Shown here in pieces: positions 38,291 to 47,400 of a stretch of DNA of 53,633 bases; the first letter of the stretch is position 1, and each line of letters begins with the position of its first letter. Location of the stretch: the NCBI GenBank assembly GCA_946479505.1, contig CAMLGC010000014.1, positions 1 through 53,633 on the forward strand, read 5' to 3'. The DNA comes from an uncultured Sphingomonadaceae bacterium (GTDB taxonomy: Bacteria; Pseudomonadota; Alphaproteobacteria; Sphingomonadales; Sphingomonadaceae). The translations under genes and the position numbers were made by a program. The notes below the pieces were generated by a model that saw only the letters and a list, made by a program, of their open reading frames with translations, was not told the origin of the DNA and did not search any database.

Positions 38291-39959
38291 AAATCCCCCA
38301 GGTCGCGCCGACGAACCCGCCGGCGACATCGGTGCTCAAAACCGTCCCGTCGACGTCGCCCGCGAGCGTGCGCCAGTTGCCGGGCGTGGTCGCATAGGCG
38401 AAGTCGTAATGACCGCCGCGCGCCGTGATCCTGAGATCGACGGGCGCGCCCGGCGGGGCGCCAAGCGGCGTCTCGGCCACGATCGTTCCCGTCTTGGGAT
38501 CGTCGGCGCCGGCTCGGCGATCGAGCCGGATCAGCGGTTTCCCGCCCGCCTGTTCGATCCCAAGGAAGAACCAATAATCGTCGTTTTGAAACGCCGCGAG
38601 GCCCGCGCGATCGCCGTCCTCCTCGGGCACGAAGCGCACCCGCGTGGTGATGCTCGCGTTCAGATGCTGCTGGCGCCGCGCGAGGAACGAAGGGTTGCCG
38701 TTGTCGCCAAGGCCGACGGGGCGCGCATCGAGCATCGCGCCGCCGCCCAACCGATACCAACGCGCTTGCGGATTGCGCAGCATCATCCAGCCGAGCGGAA
38801 GCGTCGCGGCCGCGAAGCTCTCGTGCAGCCGCATCGGCCCGGTCGTCGGGATAGATGCCGAGCCCGCGGGAAGGTCCGGCCGCGCGTGGGCATAGGGCAC
38901 GCGCTCGCCCGGCGCGGTGATCCGCGGCCAGCCGTCCTTCCACGTCACCGGCAGCAGGAAGGTCTCGCGTCCGGTGTTGAAGTTGTGGCCATCATAGGGG
39001 CGCACGCCAAGGAAGGTCGCCCACCAGCCGTTTCCGGTATCGACGAACCCCGCATGCCCCGTCGAAGTGATCGGGAAGGGGCGATCCGCGGCCAAATCGC
39101 GCTGCGTGAGGATCGGATTGCCCGGATACGGCAGATACGGCCCCGTCACCTTGTCGGCACGGAACACCACCTCGGAATGGTTATCGGCCGTGCCGCCCTC
39201 GGCCGCGATCAGATAATAATGGCCGTCCTTCCTGAAGAGGTGCGGCCCTTCGATCCAGACGGGGTTCGCGGACGGATCGGCGCCGCCATCGACCAGCACC
39301 GTACGCTCGCCGACCAGCGCCTTCCCGTCCGAATCGAAACGCTGGAGCCAGATCGCGCGATGCCCGTCATAACGCGGCGGCTCGGGCGGCACGTCGTTGT
39401 TGACCAGCCACGCGCCGCCGTCATCGTCGAAGAAGAGTGATGGATCGATTCCCCCCGCGTCCGGCAGCCATACGGGATCGGACCACGGCCCCGCGGGGTC
39501 GGTCGCGGTGATTACGAAATTGCCGCCGCAATCGACGCAGGTGTTGACGATCCAGAACAGGCCATCGGCATAAGTTATCGACGGCGCGTAGAGCCCGCGC
39601 GACATGCCGAGCCTGCCGAAATCGACCATGTCGGGCCGGTCGATCGCGTTGCCGATCTGCGTCCAGTGGACGAGGTCGGTGCTCCGGAACACCGGCAGCC
39701 CCGGAAAATAGGCGAAGGTCGAGTTGACCAGATAATAAGCGTCGCCCGCGCGCGTGATGCTGGGATCGGGGTAGAAGCCCGCGAGGATCGGATTGCGATA
39801 GTCGCTCGGCCCGATCGAGACGCCGGGCGGCAGCGGATCGTCGCCGGCATAATCGACCCAGTCGAAGGTCGCAGTGCGCGTCTCCGGCGCGGCGCCCAGC
39901 AATGCGAGCGCTCCCACTGCCAGCCCGAGCGCTTGGCCGATCCCCGACCTTCCCCGCAT
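38271..39959 (-). CDS. Glycoside hydrolase family 43 (beta-xylosidase/alpha-L-arabinofuranosidase)
   Basis: 562 residues from the ATG at 39959, with GGGGAGCAGG upstream. The signal peptide covers about 1-24. The five-bladed propeller has catalytic Asp65 (GFYPDPSI), pKa-modulating Asp172 (GGIDPSLFF) and acid Glu237 (WIEGPHLF), the inverting triad of GH43. The second half is a beta-sandwich of the GH43 C2 (xylosidase) type. It trims xylose or arabinose from xylo-oligosaccharides in the periplasm. An operator lies 20 bp before the start. GH9 follows with a slight overlap. Confidence 0.94.
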   Translation of the reverse strand: MRGRSGIGQALGLAVGALALLGAAPETRTATFDWVDYAGDDPLPPGVSIGPSDYRNPILAGFYPDPSITRAGDAYYLVNSTFAYFPGLPVFRSTDLVHWTQIGNAIDRPDMVDFGRLGMSRGLYAPSITYADGLFWIVNTCVDCGGNFVITATDPAGPWSDPVWLPDAGGIDPSLFFDDDGGAWLVNNDVPPEPPRYDGHRAIWLQRFDSDGKALVGERTVLVDGGADPSANPVWIEGPHLFRKDGHYYLIAAEGGTADNHSEVVFRADKVTGPYLPYPGNPILTQRDLAADRPFPITSTGHAGFVDTGNGWWATFLGVRPYDGHNFNTGRETFLLPVTWKDGWPRITAPGERVPYAHARPDLPAGSASIPTTGPMRLHESFAAATLPLGWMMLRNPQARWYRLGGGAMLDARPVGLGDNGNPSFLARRQQHLNASITTRVRFVPEEDGDRAGLAAFQNDDYWFFLGIEQAGGKPLIRLDRRAGADDPKTGTIVAETPLGAPPGAPVDLRITARGGHYDFAYATTPGNWRTLAGDVDGTVLSTDVAGGFVGATWGIYAYAAD

Positions 39960-39979
39960 CCTGCTCCCCGTCCTGCTTG

Positions 39980-39993
39980 TGCTACCGCTAACA
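39980..39993. promoter_or_regulatory. Candidate XylR/LacI operator upstream of GH43
   Basis: TGCTACCGCTAACA, the exact reverse complement of the site before MFS-GH3. It lies 20 bp before the GH43 ATG, between that gene and the end of the cupin gene. Repressor binding here would block transcription of GH43 and possibly GH9. Confidence 0.78.
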
Positions 39994-40018
39994 CGAGGCG
40001 CGGGGGTTTGCCAGCGCG

Positions 40019-41044
40019 CTAGAGCCCGGCCGCAATCTGCTTGAGCGTCGCGCGCATCCGGGCGAGCAGCGCCGGATCGGGATCGGGCCCGAGCACGCCC
40101 TTGGCATGCGGCGGCAGGTGCGCGACCGGGTCGCCGCCGAGCGCGAAGACATAACGGTCGAAGACGTGCCGCCACACCGCGCGCTGCTCTTCGGGCAGAT
40201 GCCGGATCGCGAACAGGCAGTGCATCAGCGCGTCGTACGGATTGCCCAGTCCCTCGGGCGCCTCGTTCCACCAGTAATTGACGAAGATGTTGAACGGGTC
40301 GAGCGAATCGACGCCGTGCCACCAATGGAAGGGGATGTAGATCGCGTCGCCGGGGTTCAGCGTCGCGCTTTCCGCCACCTCCATCGCGCTGGCGAAATCA
40401 GGATAATGCTCGAGATCGGGGTGGGCGAGGTGGACCATGCTCACCGGCGTCCCTGCGGGCGTGAGCTCGAGCGGGCCGGGATAGAGATTCGCCATCTGCT
40501 CGGGCGGAAACAGCGTGAACCGCCGCCGTCCGGCGACCACCACGCCGATATTCTCCTTGAGGTCGTAATGCGGCGCCACCTGGATCGCATTGCCGATCCA
40601 GATGCGTGGGGCCGCGGCCATCGGCAGCAGATCGGTGGTGTTCGCCTCGGCGAAGCCCGGGAGCAATTCGGGGAGCACCTCGGATTGCACCGCCATCGCG
40701 TGCGGCGCCGGGTCGGCCCGGTCGCGCAGCAGCCGGCCGAGCACGTCGCCCAACGGCGCGCGCCCGCGTCCGAAATTGAGCGCGCGCATGTCGTCGCGAT
40801 AGAAGAAGCGCCCCTTGATCTCCGGCGCGCCGATGATCGCCACGATCTCGCGCGCCGGCCGAAAGCCGAGCAGATAGTCGACCACCGCCTCGTCCGATCG
40901 CCGCGCCGCGGCGACCGCCGGCCACCCCGCCCCGAGTCCGCGCAGCACCGCGGGCTTCCCCAGCGGACGGACCTCGCCCAGGAACCGCTCGCGATCGACG
41001 CCACCATACTCGGCGATCGGGCGAGGCGCGGGAAGGGCGCTCAC
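40019..41044 (-). CDS. Cupin_8/JmjC-like protein (putative Fe(II)/2-oxoglutarate oxygenase)
   Basis: 341 residues from a GTG at 41044 that overlaps the stop of the upstream halogenase-type gene (GTGA). The iron site of the JmjC/cupin_8 fold is visible as His159-x-Asp161 (APHYDLKEN) and His243 in FHWWHGV; GRRRFTLFPPEQMANLYPGP is the family's core strand. Such proteins hydroxylate or demethylate side chains with 2-oxoglutarate. Relatives often sit beside halogenase-type genes and TonB receptors in Caulobacter and Xanthomonas relatives (from memory). The substrate is unknown. Confidence 0.87.
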   Translation of the reverse strand: MSALPAPRPIAEYGGVDRERFLGEVRPLGKPAVLRGLGAGWPAVAAARRSDEAVVDYLLGFRPAREIVAIIGAPEIKGRFFYRDDMRALNFGRGRAPLGDVLGRLLRDRADPAPHAMAVQSEVLPELLPGFAEANTTDLLPMAAAPRIWIGNAIQVAPHYDLKENIGVVVAGRRRFTLFPPEQMANLYPGPLELTPAGTPVSMVHLAHPDLEHYPDFASAMEVAESATLNPGDAIYIPFHWWHGVDSLDPFNIFVNYWWNEAPEGLGNPYDALMHCLFAIRHLPEEQRAVWRHVFDRYVFALGGDPVAHLPPHAKGVLGPDPDPALLARMRATLKQIAAGL

Positions 41045-42576
41045 GACGCGCGGGCGAGCGGCAGCTCGGCGAGGCTGCCTTCGCCGCGCAGGAAATCCTG
41101 CTGGGTCGGCATCGCCGCCGCGGTGCGCGCCACCACCTCGCGCATGTGCGCCAGCCGCGCCAGCGTTTCCGCATCGGGAAGGAGGTCGGCCGCGGGATGA
41201 TAGCCCTCGGGCTCGATCCCCTGGCCCATCATCACCGACAGCCAGCTCGTCTCGGTGAACAGCTCGTTATGCTCGCGGAAGATGCGGCCGTTGGCGGCGA
41301 ACATGTCGAGCTTGGCCTTGAGTCCCTCGGGTGGGTCGAGCGTGCGGCAAGTGTCCCAGAACGCGGTGTCGTTGCGCTCGGTCGCCTTGTAATGGAGCAC
41401 GATGAAATCGCGAATATCGACATATTCGCGCAGCGTCTGCTCGTTGTAGCGCGCAATCGCATGTCGGTCGGGGCGCCGCGTCGGAAACAGCGTCATCAGC
41501 CGGGCGATCCCCGACTGGACGAGGTGGATGCTCGTCGATTCGAGCGGCTCGAGGAACCCGCTCGCCAGCCCCAGCGCGACGACGTTGCCCACCCATGCGG
41601 ACTTGCGGTGCCCCGCGAGGAAGCGCAGCGGGCGCGGGTCGCCCAGCGGCGCGGCGTCGAGGTTCGCGAGCAACGTCGCCGCCGCCTCGTCGTCGGAGAT
41701 ATGCGCGCTCGAATAGACATAGCCGTTGCCGGTGCGGTGCTGGAGCGGGATGCGCCACTGCCAGCCCGCGGGCCGCGCGGTCGATCGGGTGAGCGGCTGC
41801 CAGTCGTCGGTGCGCTCGCTCGCCACCGCGACCGCGCGGTCGCACGGCAGCCATTTGCTCCAGTCCTCGAACCCCGCCTTCATCACCTGCTCGATCAGCA
41901 GCCCGCGAAATCCGGAGCAATCGATGAACAGGTCGCCCTCGATGCGCGCGCCGCTCGCGAGCGTCACCGCCTCGACGAGCCCGCTCTCGCCGTTCTGCGA
42001 GACATCGACGATGCGGCCCTCGGTGCGCGTGACCCCGCCGGCTTCGGCGAGGCGCCGCAGGAAGCGCGCGTAGAGGCTCGCGTCGAACTGGAAGGCGTAG
42101 GCAAGCTTGGAGAGCGGCGACTTGGGCTGGTCGGGCCGCGGGTGCAGGAACTTGCCGGTGCGACCCGCGACGACCGAGATCGCATAATCGTCGAGCGGGT
42201 GCCGATCGCCGAGCGCGCGACCCTTGAGCCAATGATGGTGGAATTCGATCCCCATCATGTCGAGCCCGTAGAAGCCGAACGGGTGGATATAGCGATGCCC
42301 CGGCCGCACCCAGTCGACGAACTCGATCCCGACCTTGTAGGTCGCGTTGGTGGCGCGGACGAATTCGGCCTCGTCGATCCCGAGCAGCGCGTTGAACAGC
42401 ACGAGCTGCGGGATCGTCGCCTCGCCGACGCCGACCGTCCCGATCTCCTCCGATTCGACGAGCTCGATCGACAGGTCGGGCATGTGGCCGAGCACGCGCG
42501 CGATCGCGGCGGCGGCCATCCAGCCGGCGGTGCCGCCGCCGACGATGACGACGCGGCGGATGCGATCGTCGATCAC
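41041..42576 (-). CDS. Flavin-dependent (tryptophan) halogenase family protein, second of pair
   Basis: 511 residues from a GTG at 42576, overlapping the upstream stop (GTGA). It has the FAD motif GGGTAGW (13-19), the catalytic-type Lys81 in TYKVGIEF (equivalent to PrnA Lys79), WQWRIP at 272-277 (the WxWxIP halogenase motif) and EPLESTSIH at 343-351, which carries the halide-site Glu-Ser pair. All key residues are present, so it should be able to oxidise chloride or bromide with FADH2 and O2, given a flavin reductase, which is not in the window. The substrate is unknown. Tryptophan is only the family name. Confidence 0.93.
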   Translation of the reverse strand: MIDDRIRRVVIVGGGTAGWMAAAAIARVLGHMPDLSIELVESEEIGTVGVGEATIPQLVLFNALLGIDEAEFVRATNATYKVGIEFVDWVRPGHRYIHPFGFYGLDMMGIEFHHHWLKGRALGDRHPLDDYAISVVAGRTGKFLHPRPDQPKSPLSKLAYAFQFDASLYARFLRRLAEAGGVTRTEGRIVDVSQNGESGLVEAVTLASGARIEGDLFIDCSGFRGLLIEQVMKAGFEDWSKWLPCDRAVAVASERTDDWQPLTRSTARPAGWQWRIPLQHRTGNGYVYSSAHISDDEAAATLLANLDAAPLGDPRPLRFLAGHRKSAWVGNVVALGLASGFLEPLESTSIHLVQSGIARLMTLFPTRRPDRHAIARYNEQTLREYVDIRDFIVLHYKATERNDTAFWDTCRTLDPPEGLKAKLDMFAANGRIFREHNELFTETSWLSVMMGQGIEPEGYHPAADLLPDAETLARLAHMREVVARTAAAMPTQQDFLRGEGSLAELPLARAS

Positions 42577-44114
42577 GACGCGGCCGCCATGCGCGGCATC
42601 GGCGGTTCGGCCGCGCAGCAGCGCGCGATGAACTCGGCCTGGGTGGGCAGCCGCAGCGCCGCCTCGTCATAGTCGCGCCGCATCTGCTCCATCGCCTCGT
42701 CGACGCGGGCGTCGTCGAGCGCGTCGGCGATCGGGTCGTAGCCGTCGGGCCAGATGCCCTGGCCGAACATCACCGAAACCCAGCTCGGGGTCGCGAACAG
42801 CTCCATATTGTCGCGGAAGACGCGGCCCTTCTCGCGGAACAGCGCGATCTTGCGCGCCAGGCTGTCGGGCACTTCCATCGTCCGGCAATAGTCCCAGAAG
42901 GGTGAATCGTCGCGGCGCGTGGCGCTGTAGTGGAGGATCACGAAGTCGCGGATGTCCTCGGCCAGGTCCTTCATCGCGCGATTGTATTCGTCGCGCTCGA
43001 CGCTCGTGCAGCGTTTGTCGGGGAAGAGCGCGATCAGCTTGGCGATGCCCGCCTGGACGAGATGGATGCTCGTCGATTCGAGCGGCTCGACGAAGCCGCT
43101 CGACAGGCCGAGCGTGACGACGTTGCGGTTCCACGCCAGCCGCCGCCGGCCGGTGGTGAAGGGAAGCGTGCGCGGGTCGGTCAGCGGCGCGGCTTCGAGG
43201 TTCGTCATCAGCGTATCGCGCGCCGTGTCGTCGTCCAGGTACGCGCTCGAATAGACGAAGCCGTTGCCCATCCGGTGCTGGAGCGGGATCCGCCACTGCC
43301 ACCCGCGCGTGTGCGCCGTCGCGCGCGTGAACGGATCGAGCGGGCCGACATTCTCGGTCGCGACCGTCACCGCGCGATCGCACGGCAGCCAGCGCGACCA
43401 ATCGTCGTATCCGGTCTTCAGCGCCTGTTCGATCAGCAGCCCGCGAAACCCCGAGCAATCGAGGAACAGGTCGCCCTCGATTCGGGCGCCGTCGTCGAGC
43501 GTCACCGCCTCGACGAAGCCGTCCTCGCCGCGCAGGCCCACGTCGACAACCTTGCCCTCGACGCGCACCGCGCCGCCGCGCTCGGCATAGGCGCGCAGAT
43601 ATCGGGCGTAGAGCGTCGCGTCGAACTGATAGGCGTAGAAGAGCTCGCCGAGCGGCGGCTGCGCCTTGCCCGAGGGACGGGCGAACCGTCCATGGCGGAT
43701 CGCGGCGGCGCTCATCGACCAGGCGCTGATGTCGGGCATCGGCCGCTGCGCCCGCGCGCGCAGGTAGAGCTGGTGGAACGACACGCCGTGGATTTCGTGC
43801 CCGTGATGCCCGAACGGATGCAGATAGCGCTCGCCGATCGCGCCCCAGTCGACGAACTCGATTCCCGCCTTGAACGTGCCCTGCGTCGCCTTCAGGAACT
43901 CGTTCTCGTTGATCCCGAGCATCTTGTTGAAGTTGAGGATCGGCGGGATCGTCGCCTCGCCGACGCCGATCGTGCCGATCGCGTCCGATTCGATGAGCGT
44001 GATCGTGGTGCGGCCGTTGTTGAGAAAGCGCGAGAAGGCCGCCGCCGCCATCCAGCCCGCGGTGCCGCCGCCGACGATCACGAGCCGCTCGATCGGTGCC
44101 CGCTCGCCGGTCAT
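42573..44114 (-). CDS. Flavin-dependent (tryptophan) halogenase family protein, first of pair
   Basis: 513 residues from the ATG at 44114; a start at 44186 would add 24 residues without homology. It has GGGTAGW at 15-21, Lys82 in TFKAGIEF, WQWRIP at 272-277 and EPLESTSIH at 343-351, so all halogenase residues are kept. It resembles its downstream neighbour along the whole length, which suggests tandem duplication followed by divergence. Differences cluster around 95-155, where the first has a HEIHGVSFHQLYLRARAQ stretch and the second GLDMMGIEFHHHWLKG. It heads a three-gene operon with GTGA overlaps, divergent from the TonB receptor gene. Confidence 0.92.
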   Translation of the reverse strand: MTGERAPIERLVIVGGGTAGWMAAAAFSRFLNNGRTTITLIESDAIGTIGVGEATIPPILNFNKMLGINENEFLKATQGTFKAGIEFVDWGAIGERYLHPFGHHGHEIHGVSFHQLYLRARAQRPMPDISAWSMSAAAIRHGRFARPSGKAQPPLGELFYAYQFDATLYARYLRAYAERGGAVRVEGKVVDVGLRGEDGFVEAVTLDDGARIEGDLFLDCSGFRGLLIEQALKTGYDDWSRWLPCDRAVTVATENVGPLDPFTRATAHTRGWQWRIPLQHRMGNGFVYSSAYLDDDTARDTLMTNLEAAPLTDPRTLPFTTGRRRLAWNRNVVTLGLSSGFVEPLESTSIHLVQAGIAKLIALFPDKRCTSVERDEYNRAMKDLAEDIRDFVILHYSATRRDDSPFWDYCRTMEVPDSLARKIALFREKGRVFRDNMELFATPSWVSVMFGQGIWPDGYDPIADALDDARVDEAMEQMRRDYDEAALRLPTQAEFIARCCAAEPPMPRMAAAS

Positions 44115-44218
44115 GCCGAAACGCGCTTTGCTGCTCGAATCCGCCCGCCCAAACCCATGATCGCCTCTCCCGCCCGACGCGCGCATTGTAGAGACCGGGC
44201 CGGCAGCGTCAAAGGCGA

Positions 44219-44253
44219 AGATAGCGGTACATCGGATCGCGCGGGCGCTACCA
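44219..44253. promoter_or_regulatory. Two degenerate XylR-type sites before the halogenase operon
   Basis: AGATAGCGGTACAT (44219-44232) has the full TAGCGGTA core. CGCGGGCGCTACCA (44240-44253) has one good half, GCGCTACCA. Their centres are 21 bp apart, two helical turns, so they could bind on the same face. They are 105 to 140 bp before the ATG used for the first halogenase-type gene. Confidence 0.4.
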
Positions 44254-44298
44254 TCACTTGTGCCGGAACCCGCGATCGAAGCCGCAGCGGGGTCGAAC

Positions 44299-44314
44299 GT
44301 GGCACTTTTGCCAC
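44299..44314. promoter_or_regulatory. Perfect inverted repeat, possible operator
   Basis: GTGGCA-CTTT-TGCCAC. It lies midway between the divergent units, outside the XylR-type sites. The protein that might bind it is not known. Confidence 0.4.
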
Positions 44315-44407
44315 AATTGATGGCCCAATTCCAAAACCATCTTGCGTATCTTGCGAGCTTGCCGGTCTTGGGTTACGCAGACTAGACGAATAAGGCGCGA
44401 CACACTC

Positions 44408-44421
44408 TGTTAGCGCTATCA
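44408..44421. promoter_or_regulatory. Candidate XylR/LacI operator upstream of the TonB receptor
   Basis: TGTTAGCGCTATCA, matching TGNTAGCGNTANCA at all fixed positions. It ends 11 bp before the ATG at 44433, so a bound repressor would also cover the ribosome-site DNA; by position it lies downstream of any promoter. Confidence 0.78.
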
Positions 44422-44432
44422 GGTGGGAGGGG

Positions 44433-47400
44433 ATGATGGGGCGTTTCCACGATTCGCGCGGATCGACTCGGTTCGGGTTTGTGAGCGCTACCGGGCGGGC
44501 GCTGCGCTGCGGCGCGTCGGTGCTCGCGCTGGGCGGCGCGATGCTGGCGGTGCCGGCATGGGCGCAGGACACGCCGGCGGCGCAGAGCGATACGACCGAC
44601 GATCAGGACACGCTGCCCGAGACGCAGGACATCGTCGTTACCGGTATTCGCGAGAGCCTCGCCAACTCGCAGTCGATCAAGCGCAACGCCGACACGATCG
44701 TCGACGCGATCACCGCGTCCGATATCGGCGCGCTGCCGGATCGCTCGGTGACCGAGGCGCTTCAGCGCGTCCCCGGCGTTTCGATCAACCGCTTCGCGGG
44801 CAGCAACGATCCCGATCACTTTTCGGTCGAAGGCTCGGGCGTCGTCGTCCGCGGCCTCAGCTTCGTCCGCTCGGAATTCAACGGCCGCGACACCTTCTCG
44901 ACCGGCGTCTATGGCCAGGCGATCAACTTCTCCGACGTCCCCTCCGAGCTGCTCGGGTCGGTCGAGGTTTATAAGAACTCGACCGCCGAGATGATCGAAG
45001 GCGGGCTTTCGGGCACGGTCAATCTCAACACGCGCAAGCCCTTCGATCAGGACGGCTTCCTGTTCAGCTTCGACGTCGAGGCCAATTACGGCGACATGGC
45101 GAAGAAATTCTCGCCGACCGTCTCGGCGCTCGTCAGCAACACCTGGGATACGGGCATCGGCCGGATCGGCCTGCTCGGCGACTATTCCTATTCGCAGCTC
45201 TACAGCCGCGCCGATGGCCTCCAGATCACCAACTTCCAGACGCGCGACAACAGCATCACGACCGCGGCCAACACCAGCAGCACGGGCATCTGTCGTAATC
45301 CGCTGCCCTCCAACACCGACGACAGCACGCTGCCGCCGGCGTGGAACGCCACGACGGCCACGCCGCCGTGCGGCACCGCCGGAACCGCCGGCGCCGACGG
45401 GTTCGCGGACTTTTCGCCGCTTCAATATGCGCCGCTCGGCGGCCAGTTCCGCACGCAGGATTTCGATCGCCAGCGCACCGGCATCGCCGTCGCCGGCCAG
45501 TGGGAGAGCCTCGATCGCCGCGCGCTGCTCACCGCGCAGTTCCTGCGCACCGACGCCTATCAGCGCTGGGGCGAGCACACCTTCGAGAGCGCGCCCGATC
45601 TTTCCGAATACAACACCTATCCCGCCGGGTGCCTGCAGAACGGCAACGGACCGAACGGCACAACCCGTGCCGAATGCCCGGTCGGCAGCTTCGACAATTA
45701 TCAATATGACGAGAACGGCGTCTTCGAGAGCGGTCTCATCACGCTGCCGGGCAATGGCTGGCGTAGCGCCGACAGCGGCTCCGCGACGACCACGGTTCCC
45801 ACCGGCGGCATTCAGCAGTCGATGTCGCGCCGCGAGGTCGAGGACGAGAACGTCGTCGAGGATTACGGCCTCAACTTCAAGTTCAGCCCCACCGATCGGT
45901 GGCAGTTCAATGTCGATGGGCAGTACGTCCATGCCGAACATGATACGCTCGACGTCAGCGTGTTCGGATCGACCTTCGCCGACCAGGAAATCGACCTGAC
46001 CGGCGATCTTCCGAGTGTTATCGCGCACAAGCCGCTCACGCTGTCAGCCGCCTGGGCCGCGCCCAACCCCGATATGGCGGCGGCGAGCGACGAGGAATAT
46101 TTCCGCAATCCGGCCTTCTCGTTCTGGCGCGCGGCGATGGATCACATCGAACACAGCGTCGGCAACGAATATGCGTTCCGCGGCGACACCCAGTATAATT
46201 TCGACGACGGCTCGTTTCTGAAGCACGTCAAGGTCGGCGCGCGCTACGCCGATCGCGATCAGAAGATTCGCTATTCGGCCTATAACTGGGGCGCCATCAG
46301 CGAAGTATGGTCGGGCGCCCCGGTGACGTTCGCGCAGGCGGGCGAAAATTCCGAATTCTACGAATTCCCCGATTTCTTCCGCGGGCAAACGCCCGGGCCG
46401 GTCGGTGGCCATTATTACAGCGGCAATCTGATCGAAGCCTATCCGGGCGCATCGGAATATTTCAAGCACCTCAACGACATCTGGCACAACCAGAACGGCG
46501 CGACCGCCAGCAACCGCTGGGTTCCGGCGCACGAGCGCCCCGGCGTGGTCGAAGGCACCGATTTCCTGCCGTCCGAAATCCAGACGGTGAGCGAGCGCAA
46601 CGTCGAAGCCTATACGATGGTGAGCTTCGGCAACGACGATCGGTCGAGCGGGCTGCGGCTGTCGGGAAATGTCGGCGTCCGCTATGTCGACACCAAGCTC
46701 GTCTCCACCGGCGCGTTCGCGATCCCGACCGCGACCCAGCTCGGCGCCGTCGATCCGTTCGACGTGCGCTGCGCGATCAAGCCACCGCCCACCAACGCGC
46801 CGCCGGGAACCCCGTCGAGCCGACCGGGCGGCATCTGCAACCTCGGCCCCGCGGCTTATGCGGAACTTCAGCAGTTCGCGGGCGACGGCAGCTCGCAGGT
46901 GTCGAGCGCAACCAACAACTACCACTATTTCCTGCCGAGCCTGAACCTCAAGCTGGGCGTGACCGAGGATCTCATCTTCCGGTTCGCGGCATCGCGGGCG
47001 CTTGCGCGGCCGTCGCTCGCCGACACGCGCAACTATTTCCAGGCAAGTTTCGACGGGAATACCTACCAGCTCCAGACGACGCGGGGGAATCCGTATCTGA
47101 AGCCGGCGCTGTCGGATCAGTTCGATCTCACCGCGGAATGGTATTTTGCGCGCGTCGGATCGCTGACGGTCGACGGTTTCTACAAGGAAATCAAAAACTT
47201 CTTCTACCAGGCCGTGGTGCCGCTCACGCTCACCAACAACGGCATCACCGAAAGCTTCGCTGCGCGCGGACCCGCCAATTTCGACGGCAAGGGCAAGGTG
47301 AAGGGCTTCGAGGTCGCCTATCAGCAGACCTACGATTTCCTGCCGGGTTTCCTGAGCGGATTGGGGGCGAGCGCAAGCTATACCTATATCGAAAGCGAAG

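Larger units (their letters stand above)
44115..44432. promoter_or_regulatory. Divergent control region, halogenase operon / TonB receptor
   Basis: This 318-bp stretch holds no gene. From left to right it contains two operator-like sites (44219-44232 and 44240-44253), a perfect 16-bp palindrome (44299-44314), a possible weak promoter for the receptor (TTGCCG at 44359 and CTAGAC at 44382, 17 bp apart) and a strong operator (44408-44421) right before the receptor's ribosome site. It should drive both divergent units. Confidence 0.6.

Noticed and set aside
41041..44114. Halogenase genes as part of a secondary-metabolite cluster
   Set aside because: No polyketide, peptide synthetase or prenyltransferase gene is near; the neighbours are hydrolases and a TonB receptor.
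44299..44314. Possible sigma-54 promoter (TGGCAC..TTGC)
   Set aside because: The GG and GC elements are too close; a sigma-54 site needs about 10 bp between them. The palindrome reading fits better.
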